Source of the DNA: Candidatus Gillettellia adelgis
Lineage (GTDB): Bacteria; Pseudomonadota; Gammaproteobacteria; Enterobacterales; Enterobacteriaceae
Assembly (NCBI GenBank): GCA_020541285.1
Contig: CP047043.1
Location: 372,001-436,000, forward strand
DNA: 64,000 nucleotides
Reading direction: 5' to 3'
The notes under the pieces were generated by a model. The model was not told the origin of the DNA. It worked only from the letters and a program-made list of their open reading frames with translations, and did no database searches. This document shows, piece after piece, positions 13,687 through 24,088 of this stretch (the stretch's first letter is position 1; the number at the start of each line of letters is the position of its first letter). A program made the position numbers and the translations under genes.

Positions 13687-13962
13687 TTATTTGGATTTCT
13701 TTGCATCTCCCGGATCCGGTAATGTTATGTTAAGCTCAAGTACTGAAATATCATCTTTTTTTTGTTCAAAGTTCACATGCAAGATTTTAGGATCGCTTTG
13801 AATATATTTGCAAATCACTGCTAAAATATCGCGCTTTAAATCAGGTAAATATGGAGGTTCTTTATCGCGATGACGATGTTCTGCCACGATAATTTGTAGC
13901 CGTTCTTTAGCGATATTAGCTGTCTGTTTTTTGCAGGCTAGAAAGAAGTCTAATAAGGCCAT
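13687..13962 (-). CDS. minE: Cell-division topological factor MinE
   Basis: MinE stimulates the MinD ATPase and displaces MinC, driving the pole-to-pole oscillation that places FtsZ at midcell. 91 aa against 88 in E. coli. The membrane-targeting N-terminus MALLDFF, the anti-MinCD helix [16 protein letters not shown], and the dimerisation/topological domain [20 protein letters not shown] ... [14 protein letters not shown] are all intact. The GGAG ribosome-binding site lies 7 bases before the ATG, within the tail of the dead minD. Its partners are destroyed immediately upstream, so it is an orphan unless another MinD exists elsewhere. Confidence 0.96.
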   Translation of the reverse strand: MALLDFFLACKKQTANIAKERLQIIVAEHRHRDKEPPYLPDLKRDILAVICKYIQSDPKILHVNFEQKKDDISVLELNITLPDPGDAKKSK

Positions 13963-13967
13963 GATTT

Positions 13968-14768
13968 ATCTCCAAAAAAAGTCGTTTCACGCAACCCTTC
14001 TTTTATTCTTTTATATAATAGTACGGAAGGTTTTCTGCTAACAAGCGCCTGACGATGTAACTATAAGCTTTGCTAGTAATCTGATTGAGATCAAGTATAA
14101 TCGGCCGTCTTGATTAGATATCTGAAATATGAATGAGTCTTCTGGTATTATGTCCATTCGTAAAATAAGAACATTTCTAGCACGTCCACTATACTTTGTA
14201 TAATCTTATAACTTATGCGCTCAGCACTATATTATTAAGTAACTGGTGTTTCTTAATGGATATTATGACTGTTCAAAACACTAAATTGTAAAAAAATACC
14301 TACAATACGGTTAATGTTACGGACGGATGAAACTTCCAGGTTAATAGTGATGATCATGTATTAACAAAATATAACGTTATTAGTACCTTTTTCATGCTAA
14401 TGAGCAAATCATAAATTATAAAGAAATATCTACTTGACTGAAATTATTGTACATCTGTTTAATACCTTCACAGGTCAACATATTTTAAGTGTGTATTTGT
14501 TTATCGGGTAGGATAACAAGCTTTGTAATGTCCTTATCCTGTGTTAGTTTTTGATGCACAGTCATATCATCTAAAATAACGTTAATAAAATTATATATCA
14601 TCTTATGCGTGCAATCCTTAACGAAGTTAAGGGTACGCAAGTTGCTATTAAAATCAAGTATTATAATTTTTGAAGTGCGAGGTATAACTAGTAGTCATAT
14701 GTATATTGTAACAGTCTAAGTGGTTCCTTGTGATTTGATACAACTATAATACTAGTATTGCAATGCGT
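13968..14768 (-). pseudogene. minD: minD relic (septum-site ATPase)
   Basis: Directly upstream of minE the minus strand reads ILDLNQITSKAYSYIVRRLL, then AENLPYYYIKE-stop-KKGCVKRLFFG. This follows the E. coli MinD end VILDINADAGKAYADTVERL ... RPFRFIEEEKKGFLKRLFGG residue by residue. Further upstream IIPED and ISNQ (around 14115-14150) and VDVLEMFLF (around 14165-14190) match GVIPED, ASNQ and EDVLEILRI in shifted frames. Near 14745-14755 SIIVVS fits the MinD start RIIVVTS, but the GKGGVGKT P-loop is gone. In-frame stops and several frameshifts make it non-functional. Length and position match an 813-bp minD. Confidence 0.88.
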
Positions 14769-14784
14769 TTTTATCAAAATACTT

Positions 14785-15400
14785 TAACTTTAAATCTTAT
14801 TGTTTCACTCTTACTATTCTTAAATAGCAGCGAGTCTTAATATTTAAGTGCATAAAAACTTTAGTTCTGTATATTGTTGGCTATACTCATGATAGCATGG
14901 TTATGCATCATACAGGTAGATACGAAGCTTTCTATTAGCACTACGCTCGATATCTGCGCGAATTCTGCTAAAAAGTAAATATTGCTACACGTATTAACCT
15001 GTTAACCGTAAAGTACAAGTGTATTAACAGTTTTTACTCTATTTGGTGTTGATCCTATGATCTTGAGTAGAAAACACTTCTAGTTTACGTTTATATTAAG
15101 TGGAGATGGTTCATCTAATTTTATTGCTTGGGCTACTTCTAAATTCATAACATTTAATGTTAATGGTGTGTCAACCTGTTTTTAAATAGATGAGTGCGGT
15201 TCTTTTAGTTACATTACTATCTAGTAACCAAATATTTATAACTATTAGTGGTGTGATGCAAAAGTTACGTTATAACTCTGTGTTCTCCGTAATATTACGG
15301 TATTGTTTGATTGATAGATATCATGGATATATAGATAAAATTTAATAACATTAATTGTTTCCTTTAGATTGTTAATCACTGTCATGTTGCTTCTGTAGCT
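14785..15400 (-). pseudogene. minC: minC relic (FtsZ inhibitor)
   Basis: The minus strand reads SRIRADIERSANRKLRIY near 14915-14970, aligning with MinC SHVSAGAELIADGNIHVY. After a one-base shift MMHNHAIM aligns with MMRGRALA, and NIQN-stop-SFYALK with DRETQIFCTNL. Position before minD and distance to it are those of a minCDE operon. The N-terminal half was not recognised, so the upper limit is set from the expected gene length. Confidence 0.72.
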
Positions 15401-15858
15401 AGTCTAAACAATGTTAAGCTCTAAGAGACTACTTTATTCATACGATTCCAGATAGACGATATATATCATTATGCTCTAAGTTCTAAAAAGCTAATAATAT
15501 AGAAAAATAACGGGGCGCTACAAGAATAGAAATGATCTTCAATTGCAAGATGCATCTCAAATATGAGAGTTATTGTTTCCCTATCACATATGCTAGTAAG
15601 TGACTCAAATAATAAAATTCAGAGGATATATGAATGAATCTTATATTCATAGCATTTATGTGAGAATACAAGTTAAAAAATTATACATTCACCATAACTA
15701 CTGTTTTGGTGTGTTATCGTAATCGTTACGTTATTAAACGTTATAATTATGTAGTCTAATTGCTTTTTGATAAATCACTATAGTACATACATAATGTACT
15801 CAAAGTCTGTTTCTTTAGCATCATAACAGAATATCAAGCAATCTATTCTTTGTAATGT
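15401..15858. other. Eroded gap between minC relic and trmB
   Basis: yggL follows trmB in E. coli but was not recognisable here. The sequence is AT-rich, with no open frame worth reporting. Confidence 0.45.
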
Positions 15859-16623
15859 CTAATATGTATCATAGTTGATATAAGTTATGACTATAGTTCT
15901 TAGTAATGATTTTTTTTTGAACATCAAATCCCAGACGCCATGTCCTAAACGTTGTGCGCGTAGTTCAAATTTTGTCAATGGCCGCATCTTTGGTCGCGGT
16001 AAGTAATCGCTATTACTAGAAAGATTTTGGTACTCTGTCACTTTGCTCATAACCGATAACATGTATTCTGCATAAGGTTGCCAATCAGTGGTCATATGAA
16101 ATATTCCTCCTACTTTCAGTTTTTGCGCTATCAGTTCAACAAAGTAAGGCTGGACGATACGGCGCTTATTATGTCGTGCTTTATGCCACGGATCAGGGAA
16201 AAATAATTGGACTATATTTAATGAACTGTCGGGAATCATGTTCTGTAAAACCTCTACTGCATCGTGATACATCAAGCGCAAGTTGCTGAGTTTAGCTGCG
16301 TGAGCTTTTGCTAGGCATGCACCTATGCCAGGCAAATATACTTCTATCCCTAAAAAGTTTTTTTCTGCGTGGTTGCCTGCCATGGTTACTAGAGAAGATC
16401 CCATTCCAAAACCAATCTCTAGTACTATGGGTGCGTTTTGTGTAAATATTGTGGCGATATTGACAGGTTTATCTTCATAATTCAAACCCATGAAAGGCCA
16501 ATGTTTTTTCAGTGCCTGCTTTTGGCCTTTAGTAAATCGCCCTTGTCGCCGAACAAAGCTACGTATACGATGCACTGTGCATTTATGCTGATCAAATTCC
16601 GGAGAAATAATGTACTTAACCAT
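15859..16623 (-). CDS. trmB: tRNA (guanine-N7)-methyltransferase
   Basis: Methylates G46 in the tRNA variable loop using S-adenosylmethionine. ISPEFDQ and [11 protein letters not shown] at the N-terminus, the SAM-binding motif [11 protein letters not shown], the FLGIEVY segment, and the catalytic [19 protein letters not shown] block all match the family. The family C-terminus [10 protein letters not shown] is followed here by an extra tail ([19 protein letters not shown]), giving 254 aa against 239. This suggests loss of the ancestral stop codon. Divergent from mutY as in E. coli. Confidence 0.97.
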   Translation of the reverse strand: MVKYIISPEFDQHKCTVHRIRSFVRRQGRFTKGQKQALKKHWPFMGLNYEDKPVNIATIFTQNAPIVLEIGFGMGSSLVTMAGNHAEKNFLGIEVYLPGIGACLAKAHAAKLSNLRLMYHDAVEVLQNMIPDSSLNIVQLFFPDPWHKARHNKRRIVQPYFVELIAQKLKVGGIFHMTTDWQPYAEYMLSVMSKVTEYQNLSSNSDYLPRPKMRPLTKFELRAQRLGHGVWDLMFKKKSLLRTIVITYINYDTY

Positions 16624-16790
16624 AGTATTGTTATTTATCTGCTCATGTAGGATAGTGCATTACAACAGAATACCTTGCTGGATTACGGTGGATAGTAAAG
16701 GTTACTATGTAGTGTTAGAAAATTATAGTATACCGCATCCTCACGCTATGCTGCAATCTTGCCTAATTTTATTAGATATTATATTTATTT

Positions 16791-17849
16791 ATGATGCCAG
16801 TACAACAATTTACACAAGTAGTGCTTTCTTGGTATCAATGCTATGGTCGAAAAACCTTGCCATGGCAGCTTGATAAAACCACCTATCAGGTATGGTTATC
16901 TGAGGTGATGTTGCAACAGACTCAGGTTGCTACGGTTATTCCGTATTTTAAGAGGTTTGTGGTTCGTTTTCCCAACGTGTGCACATTAGCTCAGGCATCA
17001 TTAGATGAAGTGCTTCATTTATGGACGGGCTTGGGATACTATGCCCGTGCTCGTAATTTGCATAAAGCAGCGCAGATTATTGTCTCGAAGCACCATGGCG
17101 AGTTCCCGACCACCTTTCAAGATATTTCTTCTTTACCTGGTATTGGTCGCTCCACTGCGGGTGCTGTACTTTCATTAGCACTTGGTCAGCATTATCCAAT
17201 TCTTGACGGTAATGTAAAACGTGTATTAGCTCGTTGCTATGCGGTGGAAGGCTGGCCTGGTAAAAAAATAGTCGAGAATCGTCTATGGATGATCAGTAAA
17301 GCTGTAACTCCCGTACAAGATGTGAGTCAGTTCAGTCAAGCAATCATGGACCTCGGGTCTCTGGTGTGCACTCGAAAAAAACCTAAATGTGAGGTTTGCC
17401 CTCTCAGTATTCGCTGTATGGCGTGCGTTAATAATCGCTGGACACAATATCCCGGTAAAAAACCGAAAAAAACTTTACCTAAAAAAATGGTTTATTTTTT
17501 AATATTGCAATATGGCAAATATATATGGTTAAAGAGACGCCCAATCATTGGATTATGGGGTGGTTTATTTTGTTTTCTGCAGTTTGATACATGGGATGGT
17601 TTGAAATTCTGGCTGCAACAACGTGGTATACAAGGTAACAATATGGAACAGATGAATGTATTTCACCATACATTCAGTCATTTTCATCTTGATATTAAAC
17701 CAGTTTTACTGAAAATAAGTAAAGAGCACAGCAATATAAGCGAGATAGATGAGGGAGACGTCCTTTGGTATAATTTAGCACGGCCACCTTTAGTTGGTTT
17801 AGCGTCACCGGTTAGCTACTTATTGAGTTTGTTGATGAAGCAATCTTAA
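16791..17849 (+). CDS. mutY: Adenine DNA glycosylase MutY
   Basis: Excises adenine mispaired with 8-oxoguanine. 352 aa. [17 protein letters not shown] carries the catalytic Glu, [16 protein letters not shown] is the helix-hairpin-helix, and [14 protein letters not shown] holds the catalytic Asp. All four iron-sulfur cysteines are present in [17 protein letters not shown]. The C-terminal NUDIX-like 8-oxoG recognition domain (about 225-350) is retained, with [11 protein letters not shown]. Two ATGs are adjacent (16791, 16794) and either could start. First gene of mutY-yggX-mltC, in E. coli order. Confidence 0.98.
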   Translation: MMPVQQFTQVVLSWYQCYGRKTLPWQLDKTTYQVWLSEVMLQQTQVATVIPYFKRFVVRFPNVCTLAQASLDEVLHLWTGLGYYARARNLHKAAQIIVSKHHGEFPTTFQDISSLPGIGRSTAGAVLSLALGQHYPILDGNVKRVLARCYAVEGWPGKKIVENRLWMISKAVTPVQDVSQFSQAIMDLGSLVCTRKKPKCEVCPLSIRCMACVNNRWTQYPGKKPKKTLPKKMVYFLILQYGKYIWLKRRPIIGLWGGLFCFLQFDTWDGLKFWLQQRGIQGNNMEQMNVFHHTFSHFHLDIKPVLLKISKEHSNISEIDEGDVLWYNLARPPLVGLASPVSYLLSLLMKQS

Positions 17850-17884
17850 AACTATACATTGATTACAGTTAATAAGGCATTAAT

Positions 17885-18157
17885 ATGAGTCGCACTATTT
17901 TTTGTGTTTTTTTGCAGCGCGTCGCTAAAGGACAGAATTTTCAGTTTTATCCAGGTAATCTGGGAAAACGCATATTTAATGAAATATCTCAAGAAGCATG
18001 GAATAAATGGATAAAAAAACAAACAATGCTAATTAATGAGAAGAAACTCAGTATGATACGGTTTGATGACCGCAAATTTCTAGAACAAGAGATGATTAAA
18101 TTTCTTTTTAAAGGGCAGGATATACACATAAAACGACGCACACTACCTAGTGAATAA
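17885..18157 (+). CDS. yggX: Fe(2+)-trafficking protein YggX
   Basis: Small cytosolic protein that protects iron-sulfur clusters from oxidative damage. 90 aa against 91 in E. coli, starting [12 protein letters not shown] with the conserved Cys7, then [17 protein letters not shown] and [14 protein letters not shown]. The gene sits 35 bases after mutY. MutY itself carries an iron-sulfur cluster, which suits the operon. The C-terminus is diverged but complete. Confidence 0.96.
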   Translation: MSRTIFCVFLQRVAKGQNFQFYPGNLGKRIFNEISQEAWNKWIKKQTMLINEKKLSMIRFDDRKFLEQEMIKFLFKGQDIHIKRRTLPSE

Positions 18158-18215
18158 TATTATTCGACTTAGTTGCTATACTCTAATCATTCTTCGTGTA
18201 TGTGGTGTTAATAAT

Positions 18216-19292
18216 ATGAAGAAACTATTAGTTTTGCTTATGATGGCACTTTTTCTAATTGCTTGTTCTTATAAAAAAAGTGATAAAATCAATCAAGACT
18301 GGATCAAAGATACAAATAGTTTTGATATTCTTATAGGCCAATTTGCTCACAATGTCGAGAATATTTGGGGCGTGCATGAGATCTTAATGGCTGGGCCAAA
18401 AGACTACGTTAAATATATTGATCAGTATCGGACTCGTAGTCATATCAACTTTCTTTCTGGTGCGGTTTTTCTTGAAACTATTACTTCTGATAACCCGGGA
18501 TTACATTTGCGTCAGGCGATTATTCGCACTTTACTGATGGGAGATAATCCTATCTCTATCGATCTTTATTCTGATGTTAACAAGATTCAGTTTAATCAAG
18601 AACCGTTTCTTTATGGTCAAGTTCTAGATAACAAAGGATTGCCTATACGTCGGGAATGGCAAGCTGCCCATTTTGCTGATGAGCTGTTAAAAACTAAGCT
18701 ACAAAAGCGTGTCTCTGGTGCTCATGTAATTTATACCATTAGAGTTCAATTAGTATCGAATCATCTCAAGCAACGTGCGAATAAATACTTGCCGATAGTG
18801 CAAAAGGCATCTAAGAGATACGGTATAGAGTTGTCGCTAATCCTGGCGATTATGCAGATTGAATCAAGCTTCAACCCTTATGCGATAAGTGGTTCAAACG
18901 CATTAGGCCTAATGCAGATTGTACAGCATACCGCTGGCAAAGATGTATTTCAGATGCAAGGAAAGTGGGGTAAACCGAGTCGCAGATATTTATTTAATCC
19001 AAAAAATAATATTGACACGGGTACTGCTTATTTGGCTTTATTAAAGAATAACTATCTAGGCGGTATTCAGAATTCAGCGTCGCATCGTTATGCAGTAATT
19101 ACTGCGTATAATAGTGGTGCAGGTAGTGTATTGCGACTATTTTCGAATGATAAAAACCGCGCCGTAAGCGTTATTAACGGCATGCAACCAGAGGAAGTAT
19201 ATCAGATGCTTACCACTAAACATCCAATTGCAGAGTCACGCGATTATTTGGTAAAAGTCAATAACGCACAGCAAAGATACTGGCATAGTTAA
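18216..19292 (+). CDS. mltC: Membrane-bound lytic murein transglycosylase C
   Basis: Outer-membrane lipoprotein that cleaves peptidoglycan glycan strands. 359 aa from ATG 18216, the E. coli length; the frame opens further upstream, overlapping yggX, but this Met starts the signal peptide. [17 protein letters not shown] gives a lipoprotein signal with lipobox LIAC. A MltC N-terminal domain (about 25-195) precedes the SLT domain, with catalytic Glu in [20 protein letters not shown], then GLMQI and [15 protein letters not shown]. It retains the E. coli order after yggX. Confidence 0.97.
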   Translation: MKKLLVLLMMALFLIACSYKKSDKINQDWIKDTNSFDILIGQFAHNVENIWGVHEILMAGPKDYVKYIDQYRTRSHINFLSGAVFLETITSDNPGLHLRQAIIRTLLMGDNPISIDLYSDVNKIQFNQEPFLYGQVLDNKGLPIRREWQAAHFADELLKTKLQKRVSGAHVIYTIRVQLVSNHLKQRANKYLPIVQKASKRYGIELSLILAIMQIESSFNPYAISGSNALGLMQIVQHTAGKDVFQMQGKWGKPSRRYLFNPKNNIDTGTAYLALLKNNYLGGIQNSASHRYAVITAYNSGAGSVLRLFSNDKNRAVSVINGMQPEEVYQMLTTKHPIAESRDYLVKVNNAQQRYWHS

Positions 19293-20349
19293 TTTTTTAT
19301 AAATGATAACGATAGTAGTGTATAGAATAGCACTATTATAGAGAAACTGTCTATGACGACTCGTAATATTCATGGTTTTCACACAAGAATTAACAAAATA
19401 ATCATTGTTCTCTATATATTAGATGAGAGATTAGCACCATTATGTAAGACGTATAATCAATGCGTCAAGGACTATCCCGTAATAACTTAGATATAAGAAA
19501 TAAGAAACGTTTTAATACGTTTACTCATAAATATAAAGTCATTAGAGTATCTTAAAAGCTTATAACGATAACGCAAATAATCTTGATGGAAGTTGTTTAT
19601 TTTATTACCCAGTAGTAGTGTGTATCCGATAGTGATAAGATAATTTATGGTGAGTAGATCAACAGTATTTTTGATAATCGTTATAAGCTACACATGTTAT
19701 GCAAAGCAAGACAACATTGTCATCATTAACGTATGTGACGGTATGTATGTTACCAGCGGGCTAGCATGGTGAATCAGTGGAGCATAAGGATCTGCTTAAT
19801 GTCAATTAGCGACTGTGCTTATTTTGCAGTGACTTCTATAACTTACTTTTAGGGGATCGTGTTAAAAATTTTATAGTGCTAATGTTACTGCTATACGCGG
19901 GTGTTTTTTAGTATCACTTTAGTCAATGGTTATTTATGTTGAGTAAATATATAGTCTGTGAACAATTAGGTGCAGTGTTAGCTAATTCTTGGTAATTTTC
20001 GCTAATAGTATTTAATTAGCAATAAATAACTCATCATATGACTTCCAAAGCTGTTAGGTATCTTGAAGTGCTTTTAATATTAAAGATGCGAATGATGTGA
20101 TAATAATTTTAGTTTGGCAAATTATGTGCGATCGTTGATATTTTTATCACTTGTCTGTTACTCTCTGATTCAGAAATATGTTGTGTTTTTGCGAAAATAA
20201 ATATTCAGAGTTTTTTCATACGACATTTAGAAGATAATATTAGCAGATAATATAAGACATGTGCTAATCTTTATTTAAAAATTATAAATAGATTACATAT
20301 GCTACTTTTCTTCTATCAGCAATGAGTAATCAATCAGACGGCACGGCTT
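19293..20349. other. Eroded gap between mltC and ybjG
   Basis: No intact gene and no relic recognised; nupG follows mltC in E. coli but was not seen. The flanking genes are not neighbours in E. coli, so this gap probably includes a rearrangement point. Confidence 0.45.
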
Positions 20350-20955
20350 TTGGAGAAATTAAATTATCTTCTTTTTACCTGGATGAATGCTAATTCAGCT
20401 TCTTCCATATGGCTTATCAATATTGCTGTGTTTCTTGCATGTCATGCAATTATCATAGTACCATTGCTGCTCGCTAGATTATGGTTATGGGGGCCATGTA
20501 GCCAATTAAGATTACAACGTGAAGCAGTAATTAAAACAACGATTGCAGTGTGTTTTGCAATGTTTTCCGCAACAGCTATCAGCCTGTTTCTACCACAAAA
20601 AAGGCCTTTTGTTGTTGGTATTGGTTATTTTTTTTTAACACATGCACCAGATAATTCTTTTCCAAGCCATCATAGTACTGTTATGTTCACATGTACACTA
20701 GCTTTTTTATTTTGGTATAGAATTTGGTGCGGCGGACTATTGATGATCCTTGCTTTGGGTATTTCTTGGTCACGTGTCTATCTCGGCGTTCACTGGCCAT
20801 TAGATATAGTGGGAGCGTTTCTGTTGAGTGTGATTAGTTGTTTGTTTGCGCGATGGATATGGAATATATATGGAAGCATCATAGTTTTAAGACTGACAAG
20901 ATATTATCGTTTTCTTTTTTTCTTTGCTATTCGTAAAAATTGGGTAAAAGCATAA
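20350..20955 (+). CDS. ybjG: PAP2-family undecaprenyl-diphosphatase (YbjG-like)
   Basis: Integral inner-membrane phosphatase that recycles undecaprenyl diphosphate to the monophosphate carrier for peptidoglycan synthesis. 201 aa with several hydrophobic helices. The three PAP2 motifs are present: QKRPF, then SFPSHHSTVMF with its catalytic His, then SRVYLGVHWPLD with the second His and Asp. The second motif reads PSHH where PSDH or PSGH is usual. Closest remembered match is E. coli YbjG (LENLNLSLF at the start corresponds to EKLNYLLF). The frame starts at TTG with no clear ribosome-binding site. Isolated from any operon. Confidence 0.88.
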   Translation: MEKLNYLLFTWMNANSASSIWLINIAVFLACHAIIIVPLLLARLWLWGPCSQLRLQREAVIKTTIAVCFAMFSATAISLFLPQKRPFVVGIGYFFLTHAPDNSFPSHHSTVMFTCTLAFLFWYRIWCGGLLMILALGISWSRVYLGVHWPLDIVGAFLLSVISCLFARWIWNIYGSIIVLRLTRYYRFLFFFAIRKNWVKA

Positions 20956-21018
20956 ATATAAATGATATATATGATATATAAATGATATAATGATGTATAT
21001 GATATTGAAGCATGATGA
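20953..21018. repeat. AT-rich imperfect tandem repeat
   Basis: Imperfect repeats of an atgatatat/aaatgatat unit immediately after the ybjG stop. The pattern suggests replication slippage in neutrally evolving sequence. The rest of the gap to 21624 is AT-rich, with no gene seen. Confidence 0.55.
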
Positions 21019-21624
21019 TCTAGTGTGATTATATTTGATGTATAAAAAATTAAATGTGGCAAATGTTGTGCTACATATTTTATCTTATAACGTACATATG
21101 CTTAAAATTATCTTGAAATCTTATTAATGCACTAAGATACACTATTGGTTTTCGATAAGATTTATTTCTAAATTTATCGCATACGAAGTGCGAGGACTAT
21201 TTAAGTGATAGGCTATGAATATATCTTATTCCTTTAATCTTATAGAAAGCGTCCAGACAAAAATAATGTTATATAAAGTGGTTACTGGTGTGCTGATTTA
21301 AATAACACATATGCTAAAGTTGCCGAAAGCTATAAGTCATATCCCGTAATTGCAGTTGGCTTACAAGATGTGCTATATTCTTTATGACAGTATATGGTAT
21401 GTGAGTGATTTAATGATAGAATCCTCAATTCAGTATATTACATAATAAATAACAGAAACCTAGAAAGCATAACCAATGCTATGGATTATTGATAGAAACA
21501 GAGCTAGCATTTAACTACAAGATACACTGTATGCGTAAGTATACGTTATTTATTAATTAAGCTGCAGCTCTGATACTAAATAGTGTATTATCTCAATCTC
21601 CAAAGAATTTTTATAGGAGTAAAT

Positions 21625-22227
21625 ATGGTTTTAGTAACTCGTCGGGCCCCTGATTTTACTGTATCTGCCGTATTAGGAAACGGAGAAATTGTTAAAAGTT
21701 TTAACTTAACAACACATCTGAACGGCAATCCAGGTGTTCTGTTTTTTTGGCCGATGGACTTCACTTTTGTATGTCCTTCTGAATTGATTGCGTTTGATCA
21801 TCGTTATGCAGAGTTCCAAAGGCGTCATGTCGAAGTAGTGGGAATTTCATGTGATTCTGAATTTGTCCATAACGTATGGCGTAAAACTCCTATTGAAAAA
21901 GGTGGAATTGGTAAGGTGCAGTACGCTATGATTGCTGATGTTAAGCGTGAAATTCAGCGAGCGTATGGTATTGAGCATCCTGAAGCGGGTGTTGCTCTTC
22001 GCGGTTCCTTCTTAATTGATAAAAAAGGTATAGTGCGTGCTCAAATGGTTAACGACCTACCCATAGGCCGCAATATAGATGAAATGTTACGCATTGTTGA
22101 TGCACTACAATTTTATGAGCAATATGGTAAAGTATGTCCTGCTCAGTGGGAAAAAGGTAAAACAGGTATCGATGCATCTCCAGACGGAGTAGTGAAATAC
22201 TTATCTGAACATGCTGCGCAGTTATAA
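21625..22227 (+). CDS. tsaA: 2-Cys peroxiredoxin (TsaA/AhpC family)
   Basis: Thiol peroxidase reducing hydrogen peroxide and organic peroxides in the cytosol. 200 aa from ATG 21625, chosen because AGGAGT lies 6 bases upstream and MVLVTRRAPDFTVSAVLG is the family start. The peroxidatic Cys lies in FTFVCPSEL (about 52) and the resolving Cys in GKVCPAQWEKGK (about 173). GVALRGSFLIDKKGIVR is also conserved. This eukaryotic-TSA-like type is the one known from Yersinia, Serratia and Buchnera rather than E. coli AhpC. Single gene with its own terminator. Confidence 0.95.
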   Translation: MVLVTRRAPDFTVSAVLGNGEIVKSFNLTTHLNGNPGVLFFWPMDFTFVCPSELIAFDHRYAEFQRRHVEVVGISCDSEFVHNVWRKTPIEKGGIGKVQYAMIADVKREIQRAYGIEHPEAGVALRGSFLIDKKGIVRAQMVNDLPIGRNIDEMLRIVDALQFYEQYGKVCPAQWEKGKTGIDASPDGVVKYLSEHAAQL

Positions 22228-22242
22228 TGTATTGAAATAAAT

Positions 22243-22275
22243 AAACCGGCTTGTATAGCCGGTTTGATATTTTTT
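22243..22275 (+). terminator. Intrinsic terminator of tsaA
   Basis: Stem AAACCGGC / GCCGGTTT with a 7-base loop, followed by gatatttttta. It begins 16 bases after the tsaA stop. The GC-rich stem stands out against AT-rich surroundings. Confidence 0.85.
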
Positions 22276-22478
22276 ATATTTTACTTATATTTTTAGTAGT
22301 CTTGTACAGACTGTAGTGTCATCATCGTTGATAGAGAAGATATTTTGAGCAAGAAGCTCTAACACTTAAGTTACTAACGACTGATTAATTGTATGCGTTA
22401 CTTATATGATTAGTTTTTTAATTTATGCCGTAAACTCTATACACCGAGCGTGTTGTACATTACTGTTCTATTGTTTCT

Positions 22479-22520
22479 CTACCTACTCACCTGAGTAGGT
22501 AGTATTACTTACATAAGTAA
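22479..22520. repeat. Two adjacent tight inverted repeats
   Basis: 22479-22502 has perfect 11-base arms (ctacctactca / tgagtaggtag) around a 2-base centre. Two bases later, 22505-22520 has perfect 7-base arms (ttactta / taagtaa) around another 2-base centre. Neither is followed by a T-run. Confidence 0.6.
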
Positions 22521-23576
22521 ACCACCCATTATAGTAAGTTTCTGTGAAATGTTGAGTTATCTTTTAATTAGATTATTCTGAAAATGTATTCAGCAGACCA
22601 TGTTACTCAGCATATGTAGTTAATTAACCGGATCATACAGCAAGGTACCTTTATGATAAGCTAAGATTGTTTATCGTAATCACTTGCTTAAAGTAATATT
22701 CTTGGGATGAATGCATTTTATAGTTGTGTTCTTGGCCTAGAATAAGCTCCTTGAAGTTACTCCTTAAAATATCAATTCTAGCTCTTGCTATGCTTCCATA
22801 CTTAATAACTAGGTATATACTAAAGAGTGATTTAAACTGCATGTGAAACTAATGCAATAAGTTTACTCTTCATGTTTCTGTGAGGTACGTGATATATTGT
22901 AAAGTATTTTCAGAATATAGACGTAATACTTTTACTGGTAATTCTTCTCTATCTAGAGAAGCTATTAATAAGTTCATCGCTTATTTTTATGCACATTTAG
23001 GTTCGTCAAGATCTCCCGAGTTATTATGTAATGACACTTTTGTTTGATAATTACTATACATCTTGGGCGATAAGTTTCTGCTATACCCAGTAATATATTG
23101 TAGACAAGGATGTATCGCGTCAAAACACGCTTGAAAATAAATAATAATTTTTGTTTATTTATTTGACATATGTTAAAAGTTCTCTGTCGAATTTAGACTA
23201 AGGTTGTAGTTTTTTTGACTAAAATACTTACTGAGTATTCGATGCATACAAGTATATAAAATCTATAACTTAATCACTTGTATTAAGTATTAATGCTAAA
23301 AATTAGAAAAAATTTATATAAATTACATGCTCTGCTATCTTAGCGTTTACAACGAAAGAGAATTATATCTCTTTTTTTTGCACGAGTGAATTGAGGGTTG
23401 ATGATTATGTAATAAGTTTGTTACATCGAAGATGTAATAGTTATCATAACTATCGATTGTATACAAATACATTCAGCTTTGTCAAGCATAATAAGCCAAA
23501 GAGTTATTTAATAATTTAATAATATAGAATAGATAAAAAATCAATATAGATATATAACTTTTGTATTATCTTATAT

Positions 23577-23600
23577 TGATTTGATGCATGCATCAAATCA
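23577..23600. repeat. Perfect 24-bp palindrome
   Basis: Half site TGATTTGATGCA mirrored exactly with no spacer. It could fold as a 10-bp stem with a CATG loop. Not adjacent to any intact gene. Confidence 0.65.
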
Positions 23601-23648
23601 TATGGTATAAAACACTATATAAGCAAAGAAATACGTAAATAAGAATCG

Positions 23649-23664
23649 CCTGCATATATGCAGG
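23649..23664. repeat. Perfect 16-bp palindrome
   Basis: CCTGCATATATGCAGG, 48 bases after the preceding palindrome. It may be a remnant terminator stem or a binding site; nothing decides between these. Confidence 0.5.
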
Positions 23665-23994
23665 TACTTTGAAGACATATTTTGTTAAATGATTAATATT
23701 ATTATTTTATGCTGTACTCAATCTTATTGGACGTTCATTATTTCTGATTGAAAGCGCATCGTAGAAGAGTATAGAAATAATTGATCCAGCTCATATAATG
23801 ATGTTTTCTAACTCGCTGCATCGGTGATTTTTTTGCATAACAAATTATGATAGAAAATCGTTCAAATGATTTTATTAATGCGATATTAAGTCTGTTTTAT
23901 ATATCTATCACTGCTTAGTGAGTTGAATAAAAACGAAATAACCGCCTTGATATTGTCAATTTATACAAAAGTTTTTATATATTATTATGTTTTA

Positions 23995-24080
23995 TGGTAC
24001 CCGGAACGAGACTTGAACTCGTACAGCTAAAAGCCGAGGGATTTTAAGTCCCTTGTGTCTACCAATTTCACCACCCGGGC
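23995..24080 (-). tRNA. leuZ: tRNA-Leu (anticodon TAA)
   Basis: On the minus strand starts GCCCGGGTGGTGAAATTGG and ends CCGGGTACCA with an encoded CCA. It has the class II long variable arm and anticodon loop CTTAAAA (TAA). The T-arm reads GAGTTCAAGTCTC. Third of the glyW-cysT-leuZ cluster downstream of pgsA, the same order as E. coli. Confidence 0.97.
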
Positions 24081-24088
24081 TAGGAAAG

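Larger units (their letters stand above)
22276..23994. other. Eroded gap between tsaA and tRNA-Leu
   Basis: No gene recognised; the 63-codon minus frame at 22651-22842 has no known motif. The gap holds several tight palindromes, listed separately (22479-22520, 23577-23600, 23649-23664). In E. coli yecA lies beyond leuZ; it was not seen. Confidence 0.45.
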
